Assembly: GCA_023663635.1 (NCBI GenBank)
Contig: JAMPHD010000001.1
Location: 136,795-200,794, forward strand
Direction of reading: 5' to 3'
Source of the DNA: Acetatifactor muris
GTDB taxonomy: Bacteria > Bacillota > Clostridia > Lachnospirales > Lachnospiraceae
Length of the DNA stretch: 64,000 nucleotides
Of the stretch, positions 24,736-34,016 are shown piece after piece. Positions within the stretch are counted from its first letter, which is position 1. Every line of letters begins with the position of its first letter. The notes below the pieces were generated by a model. It was given only the letters and a program-made list of their open reading frames with translations, searched no databases and was not told the DNA's origin. The translations under genes and the position numbers were made by a program.

Positions 24736-25299
24736 ATGGCCAAAGAGATATGGAAACCCGGGAATATGCTGTACCCGCTGCCGGTGGTGATGGTGAGTGT
24801 GGCGGACAGGGACGGAAAGAATAATATCATCACATTGGCATGGGTGGGCACGGTCTGCTCGGAGCCGCCCATGGTGTCCGTGTCGGTGAGGCCGGAGCGA
24901 TATTCCCATGCCATCCTGAAGGATACGGGGGAGTTTGTGATCAATCTGACCACGAAGGAATTGACTTTTGCCACGGATTACTGCGGTGTGAAGAGCGGAC
25001 GGGACGTGGACAAATTCCGGGAGATGCATCTGACCGCGCTGCCGGCATCCCAAGTGAAAGCGCCTCTGATCGGAGAGAGCCCGGTCAATATAGAATGCCG
25101 TGTGAGAGAGGTGAAGGAGCTGGGATCTCACGATATGTTCCTGGCGGATGTGGTGGCGGTGCACGCGGATGAGAAATATATGGATGAGAATCACAAATTC
25201 TGTCTGGAGAACGCGGAGCCCATCGTATATTCCCACGGGACTTATTTTGGCTGTGGGGAGCGTCTGGGCACCTTCGGATACAGTGTCCGCCGAAAATAG
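24736..25299 (+). CDS. Flavin reductase-like FMN-binding protein
   Basis: A 187-residue protein of the flavin reductase-like split-barrel family. It begins with PGNMLYPLPVVMVSVADRDG and continues with NIITLAWVGTVCSEPPMVSVSV and a GEFVINLTTKEL segment that shapes the FMN site. Anaerobe members of this family often act as FMN-binding NAD(P)H oxidoreductases; the partner is unknown. ATG 24736 follows GGAGGAG. It is convergent with dinB and the two stop codons almost touch. Confidence 0.88.
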   Translation: MAKEIWKPGNMLYPLPVVMVSVADRDGKNNIITLAWVGTVCSEPPMVSVSVRPERYSHAILKDTGEFVINLTTKELTFATDYCGVKSGRDVDKFREMHLTALPASQVKAPLIGESPVNIECRVREVKELGSHDMFLADVVAVHADEKYMDENHKFCLENAEPIVYSHGTYFGCGERLGTFGYSVRRK

Positions 25300-25300
25300 A

Positions 25301-26509
25301 TCAGTCGGAACGGGGGGAGTCGATGAGACTTCCCCTTTTTACTGCCTCTTTGCCGTATCTGGCGCGGATGCTGTCCAACGCGGCATCCAGTTTCTGCTGT
25401 TTCTCGGACTTGGGCGCGTTGTAGTCAAACAGGCTCAACTGCACGGGTGTATCCTCCTCCACCAGTTTGGCGGCCCGCACGCCCAGAAGCCGGATCGGCG
25501 TACCGTTCCACAGGGCATGAAAGAGCTCCCTCGCGTGGCGATAGATTTCGTCCGTGGAGGACGTGGGGGTATCCAAGATCTTCTGATGGGAGACGGAGCG
25601 GAAAGTATTGTATTTGATCTCGATGCACACGGATTCGGCCATGAAACGCGCGGCCCTAAGGCGCCTTCCCACGGACTCCGACAATTCCAGAAGCACGCGG
25701 TGGGCGGTCTCTTCCGTGACGGCGTCCTCGGTCAGAGTGGTGGAATTGCCCACGCTCTTGGCCTTGGACCGGGTGGTCTCCACCGCGGATTCGTCCAGAC
25801 CGTTGGCGAAATTGTAGAGAGTCAGGCCATGGCTTTTGAGATGGGATTCCAAAATGCGGGGATCCGTGCGGGCCAGTTCGCCGATGGTGCGGATTCCCAG
25901 TTTGTTCAATGTCTCGGCGCTGGAGCGGCCGCATAGGAACAAGTCGCCCACGGGCAGCGGCCAGAGTTTGGTCTCTATCTCCCGGGCATACAGAGTGTGT
26001 ACGCGGTTCGGTTTCTCAAAGTCCGATGCCGTCTTGGCCAGGATCTTGCGGTCGGAGATTCCCACATTGACGGTGAATCCGAATGTCTCATACACGGAAT
26101 CTTTGATCCGGGTGGCGGCCTCTTCCGGGGAGGAATATTTTGAGGCGATGGGGGTATAATCCATATAGCATTCATCAATGCTGACCTGCTCGATGTCGGG
26201 GCAGATGTCGGTGAGAAACTGCATGAGGCGGTGACTGTAGTCCCGATAGAGCGCATGGTTGGGAGCTGCCGTCACCAGATGAGGACATTTGCGAAAGGCG
26301 TTTACCACCGGTTCTCCGGTGCGGATGCCGTAGGATTTGGCGGGGATGGATTTGGCAAGGACGACCCCGTGGCGCGTGGAGGTGTCGCCTCCGATGATGG
26401 AGGGGATCAGGCGCAGGTCAGTCTCATCGCCGGAGGAGAGTCGTTCCAGGGCGGTCCAACTTAAGAAAGCAGAATTGACATCAATGTGAAAAATGATCTT
26501 TCCGTCCAT
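25301..26509 (-). CDS. dinB: DNA polymerase IV (Y-family translesion polymerase)
   Basis: A 402-residue Y-family polymerase. The catalytic residues are in FHIDVNSAFLSW near the N-terminus and in VSIDECYMDYT. Finger and little-finger domains follow. A canonical beta-clamp binding motif QLSLF sits near the C-terminus. It copies past damaged DNA with low fidelity and is usually induced by DNA damage; I saw no clear LexA box in the short upstream region. The start is followed by the expected MDGKIIFHID sequence. Confidence 0.94.
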   Translation of the reverse strand: MDGKIIFHIDVNSAFLSWTALERLSSGDETDLRLIPSIIGGDTSTRHGVVLAKSIPAKSYGIRTGEPVVNAFRKCPHLVTAAPNHALYRDYSHRLMQFLTDICPDIEQVSIDECYMDYTPIASKYSSPEEAATRIKDSVYETFGFTVNVGISDRKILAKTASDFEKPNRVHTLYAREIETKLWPLPVGDLFLCGRSSAETLNKLGIRTIGELARTDPRILESHLKSHGLTLYNFANGLDESAVETTRSKAKSVGNSTTLTEDAVTEETAHRVLLELSESVGRRLRAARFMAESVCIEIKYNTFRSVSHQKILDTPTSSTDEIYRHARELFHALWNGTPIRLLGVRAAKLVEEDTPVQLSLFDYNAPKSEKQQKLDAALDSIRARYGKEAVKRGSLIDSPRSD

Positions 26510-26593
26510 GGCAGCCTCCCCCGCAGAGTGTTTTATCGTGAATGATCCGCTGAATGATTTTATTTTAACCTATTTTAACCCGAAAATAAGCAC

Positions 26594-26622
26594 TTTACAA
26601 GCCATACAAATGTTGGTAAAAT
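26594..26622 (+). promoter_or_regulatory. Promoter of the LysM/M23 peptidase gene
   Basis: TTTACA (26594-26599), a 17-bp spacer and TAAAAT (26617-26622) preceded by TGG form an extended -10 promoter. A TATTTTAACC direct repeat lies just upstream, at about 26560-26580. Confidence 0.65.
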
Positions 26623-26674
26623 AAAAATGTTTAGGCATAAAGTGTTACAAAAATGTTACAGAAGGAAGACATAC

Positions 26675-28246
26675 ATGAATCTGCGGACGAAAAAGATAAA
26701 ATTTACATATGTGAGAGCGACCATTTTGACTTTGTTTATCTGTATGTTCTTTGTGGACGGGTACAAAACCCTTGAATCGGATGGGGAGAACTATTTTCAT
26801 ATTGTTTTAAATGGTGAAGAGATCGGCGTGGTGGGCCGGCGGGATGAGGCGGACCTGCTTCTGGCGCAGGCGCGCAGGGAGATCGCCGCCGGAAACGAGG
26901 GCCTGACTTTTATTGAGGCGGATATGAGCGTGACGGGCGAGGAGGTTCTCTGGGGGGCGCTTGATGACGGGGAAGTTTTGTGTGCCCGCATGGGCGAGGT
27001 CCTGCGCGAGCATGTGCAGGAGAACCTGCATCAGGCCTATACGCTGAAAGTGAATGAATATATGGTCAATCTGAGCAGCATGGAAGATGTGCAGAGCCTT
27101 TTGCAGGCGGCCATCGACAAATATGACTCGGAGGGCAATTTCCAAGTGGAGCTTGTGCGGGACGAGGGCAGGGCTTTGGGCACTTTGACGGTGCGCGTGA
27201 CGCAGCGCGAAGATAGTCTGACGGGACAGGGAACCGTGAATTATGTGGCGGCCGGCGTGGAGACGGTCATGATGCAGATCGACACGGAGACCTATGACGG
27301 CAGGGAGAAGGGATTTGAGGATTTTGACTATGGCCTGAAATCCATGAATTTTGCCGAGGAGGTAGAGATCGTGGAGGCCTATCTGCCGGAGAGCCAACTC
27401 TTCACGCTGGACAGAGCCGTGGAGGAAGTGATCAAGGATCAGGAGGTGCCGGGGGAGTATGTCATTGTGTCGGGGGATACCCTGTCGGAGATCGCCATCA
27501 AGGTCAATATCCCCGTGGACAAGATCATAGAGCTCAACAGCGATAAGCTGGAGGACGAGAAGTCCACCATCCGCGCGGGGGACAAGCTGATCATCACGGT
27601 GCCCGAGCCGGAGCTGTCCGTGGAGCGGGTGGAGGAGAATTACTACGAGGAGAGCTACAACGCAGATATCATTTATATAGAAAACGATGACTGGTACACC
27701 AATCAGACCAAGGTGCATGTGCAGCCCTCCGCGGGATTCCGCAAGGCTGTGGCTCAGGTGCACTATCTGAATGACAGGGAGGTTTCCAGAGAGATCCTCA
27801 AGGAGGAGATCGTCAAGGAAGCGGTGGCTAAGGTGGTGGAGAGAGGCACCAAGATCCCTCCCACCTATATCAGGCCGATCTCCGGAGGCCGTCAGACTTC
27901 CGGATTCGGGCGCAGAAAAGCGCCCACGAAAGGCGCCAGCACCTATCATAAGGGCGTGGACTGGGCGGTTCCCACGGGGACGGCGGTGTATGCGTCCTGC
28001 GGCGGAACGGTGGCCAAGGCAGGATGGGGCAGCGGCTATGGGTATGTGGTCTATATCAACCATGAGGACGGACGCCAGACACGGTACGGACACCTCTCCA
28101 AGGTACTGGTGTCGGCGGGCCAGAGCGTCAAACAGGGCGAGAAGATCGCGCTGAGCGGCAACACCGGCGTCAGCACGGGACCTCATCTGCATTTCGAGAT
28201 CCTGATCAACGGCAGCCAGGTCAATCCGCTGAATTACCTGGAATAG
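26675..28246 (+). CDS. Membrane-anchored LysM/G5/M23 peptidoglycan endopeptidase
   Basis: A 523-residue envelope protein. A signal-anchor helix at about residues 10-30 precedes a long Glu-rich extracellular region. Next come a LysM domain (GEYVIVSGDTLSEIAIKVNI to LIITVPEP), a G5-like domain (ending in AVAKVVERGTK) and a C-terminal peptidase M23 domain. Zinc ligands of M23 are visible as the HxxxD of YHKGVDWAV and the HxH of GPHLHFEI, with GHLSKV between. It should bind and cut peptidoglycan cross-bridges or stem peptides. Start 26675 has GAAGGA. It shares the envelope theme with murA downstream. Confidence 0.92.
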   Translation: MNLRTKKIKFTYVRATILTLFICMFFVDGYKTLESDGENYFHIVLNGEEIGVVGRRDEADLLLAQARREIAAGNEGLTFIEADMSVTGEEVLWGALDDGEVLCARMGEVLREHVQENLHQAYTLKVNEYMVNLSSMEDVQSLLQAAIDKYDSEGNFQVELVRDEGRALGTLTVRVTQREDSLTGQGTVNYVAAGVETVMMQIDTETYDGREKGFEDFDYGLKSMNFAEEVEIVEAYLPESQLFTLDRAVEEVIKDQEVPGEYVIVSGDTLSEIAIKVNIPVDKIIELNSDKLEDEKSTIRAGDKLIITVPEPELSVERVEENYYEESYNADIIYIENDDWYTNQTKVHVQPSAGFRKAVAQVHYLNDREVSREILKEEIVKEAVAKVVERGTKIPPTYIRPISGGRQTSGFGRRKAPTKGASTYHKGVDWAVPTGTAVYASCGGTVAKAGWGSGYGYVVYINHEDGRQTRYGHLSKVLVSAGQSVKQGEKIALSGNTGVSTGPHLHFEILINGSQVNPLNYLE

Positions 28247-28265
28247 GGGCAGAACATGTATTCTA

Positions 28266-28294
28266 TTTACAAACGCGCCAAAATATGGTATAAA
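28266..28294 (+). promoter_or_regulatory. murA promoter
   Basis: TTTACA (28266-28271), a 17-bp spacer and TATAAA (28289-28294) preceded by TGG give a strong extended -10 promoter 79 bp before the murA start. Confidence 0.7.
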
Positions 28295-28372
28295 GCTAGT
28301 TAGGGAATAGTGTATTTTGTATTTGGAAGACTATTGTATATGGCTGAAATCCTAAACAAGAGGTAAGTATAA

Positions 28373-29665
28373 ATGGAACAATACGCAATCAAAGGTGGAA
28401 ATCCATTGGTCGGCGAAGTGGAGATAGGGGGAGCCAAGAATGCGGCGCTCCCTATTCTTGCGGCGTCCGTGATGACCGATGACACCGTCTATATAGAAAA
28501 TATGCCCGATGTGCGGGACACACATGTGCTGTTGGAGGCCATGGAGAGCATCGGGGTGCTGATGAAACACGAAGAGAGGCACAAAGTGGTCCTGAACGCC
28601 GCCAACATTCACACAACGGAAGTGACGAGCGAGAAACTCAAGAAGATCAGGGCCTCCTATTATCTGATCGGCGCGCTTTTGGGAAAATACAAACAGGCGG
28701 AGGTGGTGCTGCCCGGGGGCTGCGATATCGGCAGCCGCGCCATCGATCAGCATATCAAGGGGTTTGAGGCTCTGGGCGCGGAGGTAGTCATTGAACACGG
28801 ACTGATCAAGACCAAAGCGGAGCGTCTTGTGGGCAGTCATATCTATATGGATGTGGTCAGCGTGGGAGCCACTATCAATATCATGATGGCAGCCACCATG
28901 GCGGAGGGCAAGACGATCATTGAAAATGCGGCCAAGGAGCCCCATGTGGTGGATCTGGCCAATTTCCTGAACAGTATGGGAGCCAATATCAAGGGCGCGG
29001 GCACGGATGTGATCCGCATTAAGGGAGTATCCGGGCTGCACGGGACGGAGTATGCCATCATTCCGGACCAGATAGAGGCGGGCACGTTTATGTTTGCGGC
29101 CGCCATCACCAAGGGAGACGTGACGGTGAAGAATGTGATCACCAAGCATTTGGAGTCCGTCACGGCCAAGCTTTTGGAGATCGGCTGCGAGGTGGAGGAG
29201 GCAGACGACTGTATTCGCGTGGTGGCATCCAAACCGCTGCAGCACACGCAGGTGAAGACTCTTCCCTATCCGGGATTTCCCACGGACATGCAGCCTCAGA
29301 TTGCAGTGACATTGGCCCTGTCTCAGGGGACAAGCATTGTGACGGAGAGCATTTACGAGAATCGTTTTAAATATGTGGACGAGCTGATGCGCATGGGCGC
29401 CAATATCAAGGTGGAGGGCAATATCGCCGTCATAAACGGCGTGAAAAAGTATACCGGGGCGGATATTTCCGCGCCGGATCTGCGCGCGGGGGCGGCGTTG
29501 GTCCTGGCGGCGTTGGCTGCGGAAGGCTACAGCACGGTGGACGACATCCGCTATATTGAGCGGGGATACGAGGATTTTCATCTGAAACTCCAGTCTCTCG
29601 GGGCGCAGATCGAATTGATCGCGACAGAGAGGGATTTCCAAAAATTTAAGTTAAAGACCGGCTGA
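28373..29665 (+). CDS. murA: UDP-N-acetylglucosamine 1-carboxyvinyltransferase
   Basis: A 430-residue enzyme that transfers enolpyruvate from PEP to UDP-GlcNAc, the first committed step of peptidoglycan synthesis, in the cytoplasm. The N-terminal GGAKNAALPILAAS is diagnostic. The catalytic loop LPGGCDIGSRAIDQH keeps the active-site cysteine (Cys117), so the enzyme should be fosfomycin-sensitive in principle. Length matches the family. RBS AAGAGGTAAG precedes ATG 28373. Firmicutes often carry two paralogues, and which one this is cannot be told here. Confidence 0.95.
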   Translation: MEQYAIKGGNPLVGEVEIGGAKNAALPILAASVMTDDTVYIENMPDVRDTHVLLEAMESIGVLMKHEERHKVVLNAANIHTTEVTSEKLKKIRASYYLIGALLGKYKQAEVVLPGGCDIGSRAIDQHIKGFEALGAEVVIEHGLIKTKAERLVGSHIYMDVVSVGATINIMMAATMAEGKTIIENAAKEPHVVDLANFLNSMGANIKGAGTDVIRIKGVSGLHGTEYAIIPDQIEAGTFMFAAAITKGDVTVKNVITKHLESVTAKLLEIGCEVEEADDCIRVVASKPLQHTQVKTLPYPGFPTDMQPQIAVTLALSQGTSIVTESIYENRFKYVDELMRMGANIKVEGNIAVINGVKKYTGADISAPDLRAGAALVLAALAAEGYSTVDDIRYIERGYEDFHLKLQSLGAQIELIATERDFQKFKLKTG

Positions 29666-29677
29666 TCCGGGGCCGGT

Positions 29678-29861
29678 CGGCCGTTTCCCGCCACGAGTAT
29701 GGACTATTGTACCGTGAGCACAGACCGCTCATGGCATTGATGGCCATACGGCCGCTGACAGCCTTGAATATGGACTTATTGTACCATGAGCACAGACCGC
29801 TCATGGCATTGATGGCCATACGGCCGTTTCCTGCCACGAGTATGGACATATTGTACCATGG
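29678..29861. repeat. 71-72 bp tandem repeat, 2.6 copies
   Basis: Unit 1 covers 29678-29748, unit 2 covers 29749-29820 and a partial unit 3 covers 29821-29861. Each starts CGGCCG and contains TATGGAC, TTGTACC, GAGCACAGACCGCTC and GATGGCCATA. Units 1 and 3 share a TTTCCCGCCACGAG-type start, whereas unit 2 has CTGACAGCCTTGAA instead. A related inverted copy lies at 2166-2216. Confidence 0.88.
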
Positions 29862-29882
29862 ATAATGGAGGAATCGTGCGAA

Positions 29883-31427
29883 ATGCGAAAGTGGTTGGAA
29901 CGATACATATCTGTGATTTTGTGGGTCGCGATCTTATTCGCTTTTCTGTTCACCAGAATGTGGAGACTGACGGATATTCCCGCGGGACTTCATTTGGATG
30001 AGGCGGGAATGGCATACGACGCGTGGTGCCTCTCTCAATACGGTGTGGACAGACATCTGAACTCGTGGCCCGTATATCTTCTGAATTTTGGCGGAGGACA
30101 GAGCATACTCTACGCGTATCTGTTGGCGGGACTCTTCAAATTATTCGGTTTTCACGCCATTCTGATCCGGATACCGGGCGTCTTCTTTTCCCTATTGGCA
30201 TTGATATTCACAATGGCGGCATCCAGGATCCTTTTCCCGGACAACAAATATGCCCCTTATATCGCCGGGGCGTTGGTCGTGATCTGCCCGTACTATATTA
30301 TGGCAGGGCGTCTCGGGCTTGACTGTAATCTGATGTTGGGATGCGCCGCGGTGTTTTTTTATTGTTTGCTGAAGGCGTTGGAATCAGAGAAGAGGACATG
30401 GTATCTGTTGGCGGGGCTCAGCGGCGGGATCATGTTGTATTCGTATGTGCTGTCCTATCTGATCTTGCCTCTGTTTTTGATCCTTGTCATGGTCTGCGCG
30501 ATTTGGACGCGCAGATTTTCGCTCGGGAAATGGGCGCTCATGGCCGTGTCGATGGGACTGTTGGCGGCTCCTCTCATTCTGGAGCAGGTGGTGAACGTAT
30601 TCGGATTGGAACAGATCAGGCTGGGGATCTTCACGATCACCAAAATGGATTCCTATCGGGCGTCGGAATTTGGGACATTTTCCTTAAACAGTCTGAGAGT
30701 GGCTCTGCGGGATATCTTTGTTGGGGACATGTGGCGGCACAACTCCGTGCCCGGATTTTATAATCTGTATCGGCTGTCCGTTCCGCTGGCGATTGCGGGA
30801 GCGGTGAGATTCGGGCAAAAATGCCTGTCGTCCCTGCGCCGCAGAGAGATGGATCCGACGGCGTTGGTCCTTGGCTGGTTCTTTGCGGTCCTGTTCGTGG
30901 TGTGCCATATTTATCCCTGTATCAATCAGGTGAACAGTATATTTTTCGCGTATACACTGTTGACGGTCGAGGGGATTCATTGGCTGACGGGACTTGGAAA
31001 AATTGCGGGAAAGATATGCGCGGCCGCGGTCTCGCTGATCTTCGTGATATGCTTTGTCGGATTCGGACGCTATTATTACGGGGGAGCATATGTCGCGGAG
31101 AATCATCCGATGCCGTATTTTGACATACTGATCCCGGAGGCGGTGGAGTTTATCGAAGATCATCCGCAATATGGAGTGAACGGCGCGCAGACGGCGGAGC
31201 ACACGATCTATCTGGCGCTGAGCAGCCTGCGATCCCCGTATGAACTGCGTCTGATCAATGACGATCCCTATGTGCTGGATTATTATCATTGTTCGTATCT
31301 GGGGGAGATCGAGGATGGGTATTATTATATCGTGAGAAATATTTTCCCGGAATATTCCGATGAACTGCGCATGAAGGGTTACACCGAAATTGTCTACGGC
31401 GACTATTCTCTGTTTTACCGGGAATGA
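29883..31427 (+). CDS. Polytopic membrane glycosyltransferase-like protein (GT39/ArnT-like layout)
   Basis: A 514-residue integral membrane protein with about ten hydrophobic helices and a C-terminal extracellular domain of about 100 residues. The first external loop contains RLTDIPAGLHLDEAGMAYDA, similar to the Asp/Glu-bearing loop 1 of lipid-linked-sugar transferases (PMT/ArnT type). It is likely to attach a sugar to a lipid or surface polymer using a polyprenyl-phosphate donor. Donor and acceptor are unknown. ATG 29883 is 10 bp after GGAGGA; an earlier ATG at 29865 lacks a ribosome-binding site. It precedes glf on the same strand by 38 bp, suggesting joint work on a galactofuranose-containing glycan. 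Confidence 0.72.
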   Translation: MRKWLERYISVILWVAILFAFLFTRMWRLTDIPAGLHLDEAGMAYDAWCLSQYGVDRHLNSWPVYLLNFGGGQSILYAYLLAGLFKLFGFHAILIRIPGVFFSLLALIFTMAASRILFPDNKYAPYIAGALVVICPYYIMAGRLGLDCNLMLGCAAVFFYCLLKALESEKRTWYLLAGLSGGIMLYSYVLSYLILPLFLILVMVCAIWTRRFSLGKWALMAVSMGLLAAPLILEQVVNVFGLEQIRLGIFTITKMDSYRASEFGTFSLNSLRVALRDIFVGDMWRHNSVPGFYNLYRLSVPLAIAGAVRFGQKCLSSLRRREMDPTALVLGWFFAVLFVVCHIYPCINQVNSIFFAYTLLTVEGIHWLTGLGKIAGKICAAAVSLIFVICFVGFGRYYYGGAYVAENHPMPYFDILIPEAVEFIEDHPQYGVNGAQTAEHTIYLALSSLRSPYELRLINDDPYVLDYYHCSYLGEIEDGYYYIVRNIFPEYSDELRMKGYTEIVYGDYSLFYRE

Positions 31428-31465
31428 GAGCGCGCCGGGCACAAATAAGAGAACACGGGGGACAT

Positions 31466-32575
31466 ATGAGATACGATTATCTGATAGTGGGAACAGGGCT
31501 TTTTGGCGCGGTGTTCGCCCATGAGATGAAGAGGGCGGGCAAGAGCTGCCTGTGCATAGACAAGAGGCCGAACGTGGGCGGCAATATCTACACGGAGGAG
31601 CAAAACGGCATTCAGGTACACAAATACGGCGCTCATATTTTTCATACCTCCGATCGCCGGATCTGGGAATATGTGAATCAATTCGCGGAGTTCAATCATT
31701 ACATCAACTCTCCCGTGGCGGTGTATCGGGACGAGGTATACAATCTGCCGTTTAACATGAACACCTTCAGCAGGATGTGGAACATTCGCACCCCTGAGGA
31801 GGCAAAGGAGATCATCGACAGACAGCGGGCGGATTGCCGTGTGGACAATCCCCGGAATCTGGAGGAACAGGCGCTCTCACTGGTGGGAAGAGATGTGTAT
31901 GAGAAACTGGTGAAGGGATATACGGAGAAACAGTGGGGCAGAAAATGCGAGGAACTGCCGGCCTTTATCATCCGACGTCTGCCGGTGCGGTTCACCTATG
32001 ACAACAACTATTTCACGGACCGCTGGCAGGGGATTCCGGAGGGCGGGTACACTGCCCTGATCGAAAAGCTGTTGGGGGGGACTCCGGTGCGGCTCGGCGT
32101 TTCCTATAAGGAGTTTGTGAACAGAGAACCCGCTGTGGAATTTGGGAAATTGGTCTATACGGGTATGATCGACGCCTATTTTGATTATCGACTGGGGGCT
32201 TTGGAGTGGAGGTCTCTTCGCTTTGAGGAGGAGACGTTGCCGGACTGCGACAATTATCAGGGCAACGCGGTGGTCAATTACACGGAGGCGGAGATTCCCT
32301 ATACCCGGATCATTGAGCACAAACATTTCGAGTTCGGAAAGGGGCAGGGCACCGTTATCACCAGAGAGTATCCCGCGGAGTGGCGACAGGGCGACGAGCC
32401 CTACTATCCCATCAATGATGAGCGCAACGATAAGCTTTTGGAACGGTATATGGAGCTGGCCGGGCAGGAGCGGAATGTGATCTTCGGCGGAAGGTTGGGC
32501 CGATACCGCTATTACGACATGGACAAAGTGATCGGGACGGCATTGGAGGCAGTGGAGGAGGAACTGCGGAATTGA
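31466..32575 (+). CDS. glf: UDP-galactopyranose mutase
   Basis: A 369-residue flavoenzyme that converts UDP-galactopyranose to UDP-galactofuranose. The FAD-binding motif is at the N-terminus (YLIVGTGLFGAVFAHEM), followed by KRPNVGGNIYTE and the family segments KYGAHIFHTSDRRIWEY and GYTEKQWGRK. The C-terminus has GRLGRYRYYDMDKVI, typical of Glf. ATG 31466 was chosen over an earlier frame extension because CGGGGGA precedes it. UDP-galactose would come from galE at 18801. A hairpin terminator follows at 32617-32652. Confidence 0.95.
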   Translation: MRYDYLIVGTGLFGAVFAHEMKRAGKSCLCIDKRPNVGGNIYTEEQNGIQVHKYGAHIFHTSDRRIWEYVNQFAEFNHYINSPVAVYRDEVYNLPFNMNTFSRMWNIRTPEEAKEIIDRQRADCRVDNPRNLEEQALSLVGRDVYEKLVKGYTEKQWGRKCEELPAFIIRRLPVRFTYDNNYFTDRWQGIPEGGYTALIEKLLGGTPVRLGVSYKEFVNREPAVEFGKLVYTGMIDAYFDYRLGALEWRSLRFEEETLPDCDNYQGNAVVNYTEAEIPYTRIIEHKHFEFGKGQGTVITREYPAEWRQGDEPYYPINDERNDKLLERYMELAGQERNVIFGGRLGRYRYYDMDKVIGTALEAVEEELRN

Positions 32576-32616
32576 CGGAGGATCGTTCGGAAAGAGAAAT
32601 GCAAATCAGATCAGAT

Positions 32617-32652
32617 AAAAAGCTCCCCGCCGTATCCGTGGCGGGGAGTTTT
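32617..32652. terminator. Bidirectional terminator between glf and the FliD-like gene
   Basis: A GC-rich stem (CTCCCCGCC with GGCGGGGAG) is flanked by AAAA and TTTT, and lies between the convergent genes. Confidence 0.85.
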
Positions 32653-32669
32653 GACATTTTCATCAGACA

Positions 32670-33965
32670 TTAACAATAGCTGTTGAACATCATGCCGCTG
32701 TAGGCGCTGGTGTTGTAGGGACTGACAAAATTGTGTCCCGGGTTCTTGTAGGCCACCATGGTCTTATCCACATAATCCATGGGGTTTAATGAGATCTGAT
32801 TGCTCTTTCGCAACAGGGAGTTGGAAAAGTCTTTCAGATAGCCGAATGTCTCCGTGATATCGTCGGACTGCGCGATGGCGTCCTGCAGGAGATTATTTTC
32901 AATCTTAAGGGTGCCGTCCTCCGTCATGTTCAGTCCCATGGATTCCATGGAATCGCTGTAGAGGGACACGATACCCTTCATCTCTTTGATGAGGTCATTG
33001 CTCTTGGACTGGGACTTTAAATAGGCGTTGGCGGCTCTCATAAAGTCGTTGTATCCGCCCACCAGACGGTTCACATTGTCCGTCAGGGAATCGGAATCCG
33101 CTTTCAGGCCGATCTGAACGGTTTCGCCCTCGGCGCTGACGCCCTTTAACTCCACATCAAAGGTCTTATCCATGGTGAAATGATTGGAGGGTGTGACGCG
33201 CTCCTCGCCGTTCAACAGAAATCTTGCGTTGGACGGATCGCGGCTGACATAGTCCAAGCCAAAATACTCCACCGTGCCGGCGGATTTGCTGGTGTGGTCG
33301 TCGGAGATGCGGAAGATCTCCGATTTGCCAAGGGCAAGCCCGGTCGCCTCGGAAGTCATGCGTAGGGCAGTCTTGCCGGATGACTCGATCAGGGATGCCT
33401 TGATGCCGATGCCGGAATTGTTCACAAGGCGGGCAAGGCGGGACTGGATATCTCTGTTGGTCTCATCTTCTCCCACCGCAAACTGAAATTCGTAGTTCAT
33501 ATCATTGATGGAGACATCAAATGAATAGGTGTCGGGAGCCAACCCCGTGCGCTCATTGTCCAGAAACAGCCCCATATTTTCCTGAGAAGAGGCGAGAGAG
33601 CGGACTTCCATGGTAAAGCCCGGGATCGTTCCGTCCGGAGCGTCCTCTCCGATATAAGTGGCAGCGACAATATCTTCATTTGAGGAGAAAGCGCTCTTCT
33701 TGCTCAGGGGACCTTCCGCTTCCAAGCCTCCGGCCTGAGCGATATTCCGATAGAGCTCGCGGGCATTCTCCTTCAGATCTACGGCGTAATGCTGCACTTC
33801 CTTGCTGGTGGTAGGGAGATACCAGGGGGCGTCCTTATTCAGTTTGACAATGGAGTTGTATATGTCGCGAAGTTCTGACTTCTTATGTGTGTCATAGCGT
33901 GTCAGACTCTTGGGCGCATAGGTCGTCAGATAATTATTATAGACGGTGTTGAGAACACTGCTCAT
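32670..33965 (-). CDS. Orphan FliD-like (flagellar hook-associated/cap) protein
   Basis: A 431-residue protein whose middle and C-terminal parts resemble FliD. Features include a VRSLASSQENMG segment, a SFDVSINDMNYEFQFAVGED beta-rich part, and a C-terminal helical region (DNVNRLVGGYNDFMRAANAY, then SMGLNMTEDGTLKIENN). The N-terminal 90 residues differ from canonical FliD. A separate full-length fliD is present at 58991. ATG 33965 was chosen because AAGGAGG precedes it by 7 bp. A near-perfect sigma-D promoter (34017-34043) drives it, which supports a flagellar role despite its distance from the main cluster. Confidence 0.72.
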   Translation of the reverse strand: MSSVLNTVYNNYLTTYAPKSLTRYDTHKKSELRDIYNSIVKLNKDAPWYLPTTSKEVQHYAVDLKENARELYRNIAQAGGLEAEGPLSKKSAFSSNEDIVAATYIGEDAPDGTIPGFTMEVRSLASSQENMGLFLDNERTGLAPDTYSFDVSINDMNYEFQFAVGEDETNRDIQSRLARLVNNSGIGIKASLIESSGKTALRMTSEATGLALGKSEIFRISDDHTSKSAGTVEYFGLDYVSRDPSNARFLLNGEERVTPSNHFTMDKTFDVELKGVSAEGETVQIGLKADSDSLTDNVNRLVGGYNDFMRAANAYLKSQSKSNDLIKEMKGIVSLYSDSMESMGLNMTEDGTLKIENNLLQDAIAQSDDITETFGYLKDFSNSLLRKSNQISLNPMDYVDKTMVAYKNPGHNFVSPYNTSAYSGMMFNSYC

Positions 33966-34016
33966 TGCCACGCCTCCTTTCCTCCATGATCACGGCAAGG
34001 GCAAATTACAATAGTT

